DNA of 7,069 bases, from contig CALLCD010000255.1 of assembly GCA_938049795.1 (NCBI GenBank), positions 1 through 7,069 on the forward strand, written 5' to 3'. Every line of letters starts with the position of its first letter. Position 1 is the stretch's first letter. Below the pieces are notes generated by a model that worked only from the letters and a program-made list of their open reading frames with translations, did no database searches and was not told where the DNA came from. The DNA is from an uncultured Hyphomonadaceae bacterium. Lineage in GTDB: Bacteria > Pseudomonadota > Alphaproteobacteria > Caulobacterales > Hyphomonadaceae. The translations under genes were made by a program, and so were the position numbers. Positions 6,370 to 7,069 of this stretch are shown here, in pieces.

Positions 6370-7069
6370 CTAGCTGAGCGCCCCGCAGAACCGTTTGATC
6401 CGCTTACACGCCTCGCTCAGCGCCTCAGTCGATGTCGCATAAGACACCCGAAACGCAGGCGACAGTCCGAACGCTTCGCCAAATACCGCCGCGACCTGTT
6501 CTTCCTCCAGCAGCGCGGCGCAGAAATCCTTGTCCGACCCGATCAGTTTGCCCGCAGGCGAGGTCTTGCCAATCGTGCCAGCAATGTTCGGATAGACGTA
6601 AAACGCCCCTTCAGGCGTCGCACAGGAAATCCCGTCAGCCCCGTTCAGCTCGGCGACCACCATATCCCGCCGCGCCTTGAACGCCGCGTTGCGCTCGGCT
6701 AGAAAATCATGCGATCCGTTCAGCGCCGCCACAGCCGCCCATTGCGAGATAGAACACGGGTTGGACGTAGACTGGCTCATCACTTTGCGCATCGTTGCAA
6801 TTAGATTTTGCGGTCCCGCCGCATAGCCAATCCGCCAGCCCGTCATCGCATAGGCTTTGGACACGCCGTTCATCGTCAGTGTCCGCTCATAAAGCCCGGG
6901 CTCGACTTGCGCGATGGTCCAATACTCGAACCCGTCATAGACCAGATGCTCATACATATCATCGGTCAGCACAAACACTTGCGGATACCGGAGCAACACG
7001 TCCGCCAGCGCCCGCAGCTCGGCCTTCGTATACGCCGCCCCTGTCGGATTGGACGGCGAGTTCAGCACC
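6370..7069 (-). CDS. aatA: Pyridoxal-phosphate-dependent aspartate aminotransferase (AatA/AspC type), N-terminus cut by window edge
   Basis: The C-terminal 232 codons are visible, about two thirds of a roughly 400-residue class I aminotransferase. The frame enters at the window edge (first full codon ends at 7066, a GTG that is an internal Val, not a start). It carries SPSNPTG with the cofactor-contacting Asn (fragment residue 7), TDDMYEHLVYDG with the Asp at 36 that contacts the pyridine nitrogen and Tyr39, SKAYAMTGWRIGYA with the Schiff-base Lys71 (codon 6856-6858) and phosphate-binding Arg79, and near the end FRVSYA with substrate carboxylate Arg207. All catalytic positions are intact. The wording around Lys71 and EPGLYERTL matches rhizobial and other alphaproteobacterial AatA, which interconverts aspartate plus 2-oxoglutarate with oxaloacetate plus glutamate. 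Some relatives also accept aromatic amino acids or prephenate. It lies upstream of clpB on the same strand with a 169-base gap, and no clear intrinsic terminator was seen. Confidence 0.93.
   Translation of the reverse strand, partial: VLNSPSNPTGAAYTKAELRALADVLLRYPQVFVLTDDMYEHLVYDGFEYWTIAQVEPGLYERTLTMNGVSKAYAMTGWRIGYAAGPQNLIATMRKVMSQSTSNPCSISQWAAVAALNGSHDFLAERNAAFKARRDMVVAELNGADGISCATPEGAFYVYPNIAGTIGKTSPAGKLIGSDKDFCAALLEEEQVAAVFGEAFGLSPAFRVSYATSTEALSEACKRIKRFCGALS

Noticed and set aside
7066..7068. GTG as the true start of the aminotransferase
   Set aside because: It precedes the conserved LNSPSNPTG block, which lies in the middle of class I aminotransferases. The gene continues past the window edge and the GTG is an internal valine.

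Overview
The window reads as a GC-rich alphaproteobacterial chromosome segment. Codon use is strongly C/G-ending (GCC, CTC, ATC, CGC). The ClpB and aminotransferase sequences look like those of Rhodobacterales or Hyphomonadales relatives; the order-level guess is an inference from memory of these families. There are no phage, IS, integrase, tRNA or CRISPR signatures, and base composition does not shift visibly along the window. It looks like ordinary core-genome housekeeping DNA, and I found no undescribed multi-gene system.

Layout: (1) On the + strand, the end of an iron-type ABC transporter permease overlaps its ATPase by four bases (ATGA), so the window opens with the tail of a ferric-iron (FbpABC-like) uptake operon. 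(2) Still on the + strand, behind a good sigma70-type promoter, is a secreted M48 zinc metalloprotease with a C-terminal TPR region, resembling E. coli BepA. About 110 bases further on is a lipoprotein of the DsbA/thioredoxin fold with a CGPC active site. (3) Convergent with these, only 21 bases away, is a complete clpB (871 aa, minus strand). It is preceded by a roughly 100-nt leader. (4) Upstream of clpB on the same strand is the C-terminal two thirds of an aspartate-type, PLP-dependent aminotransferase cut by the window edge.

The middle of the window is rich in protein quality control: periplasmic proteolysis or chaperoning (M48/TPR), envelope thiol chemistry (DsbA-like lipoprotein) and cytoplasmic disaggregation (ClpB). 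The + and - strand genes are not one operon, so this is a neighbourhood and not a proven pathway.

The most interesting signal is in the clpB leader. A candidate RpoH-type promoter (CTTGCGC, 14 nt, CCCCACAT) lies about 100 nt upstream of the start. The Shine-Dalgarno sequence is buried in an imperfect hairpin with a bulged G opposite it, which resembles the SD-masking hairpin of ROSE-type RNA thermometers. Both are read by eye and need folding and comparative tests.
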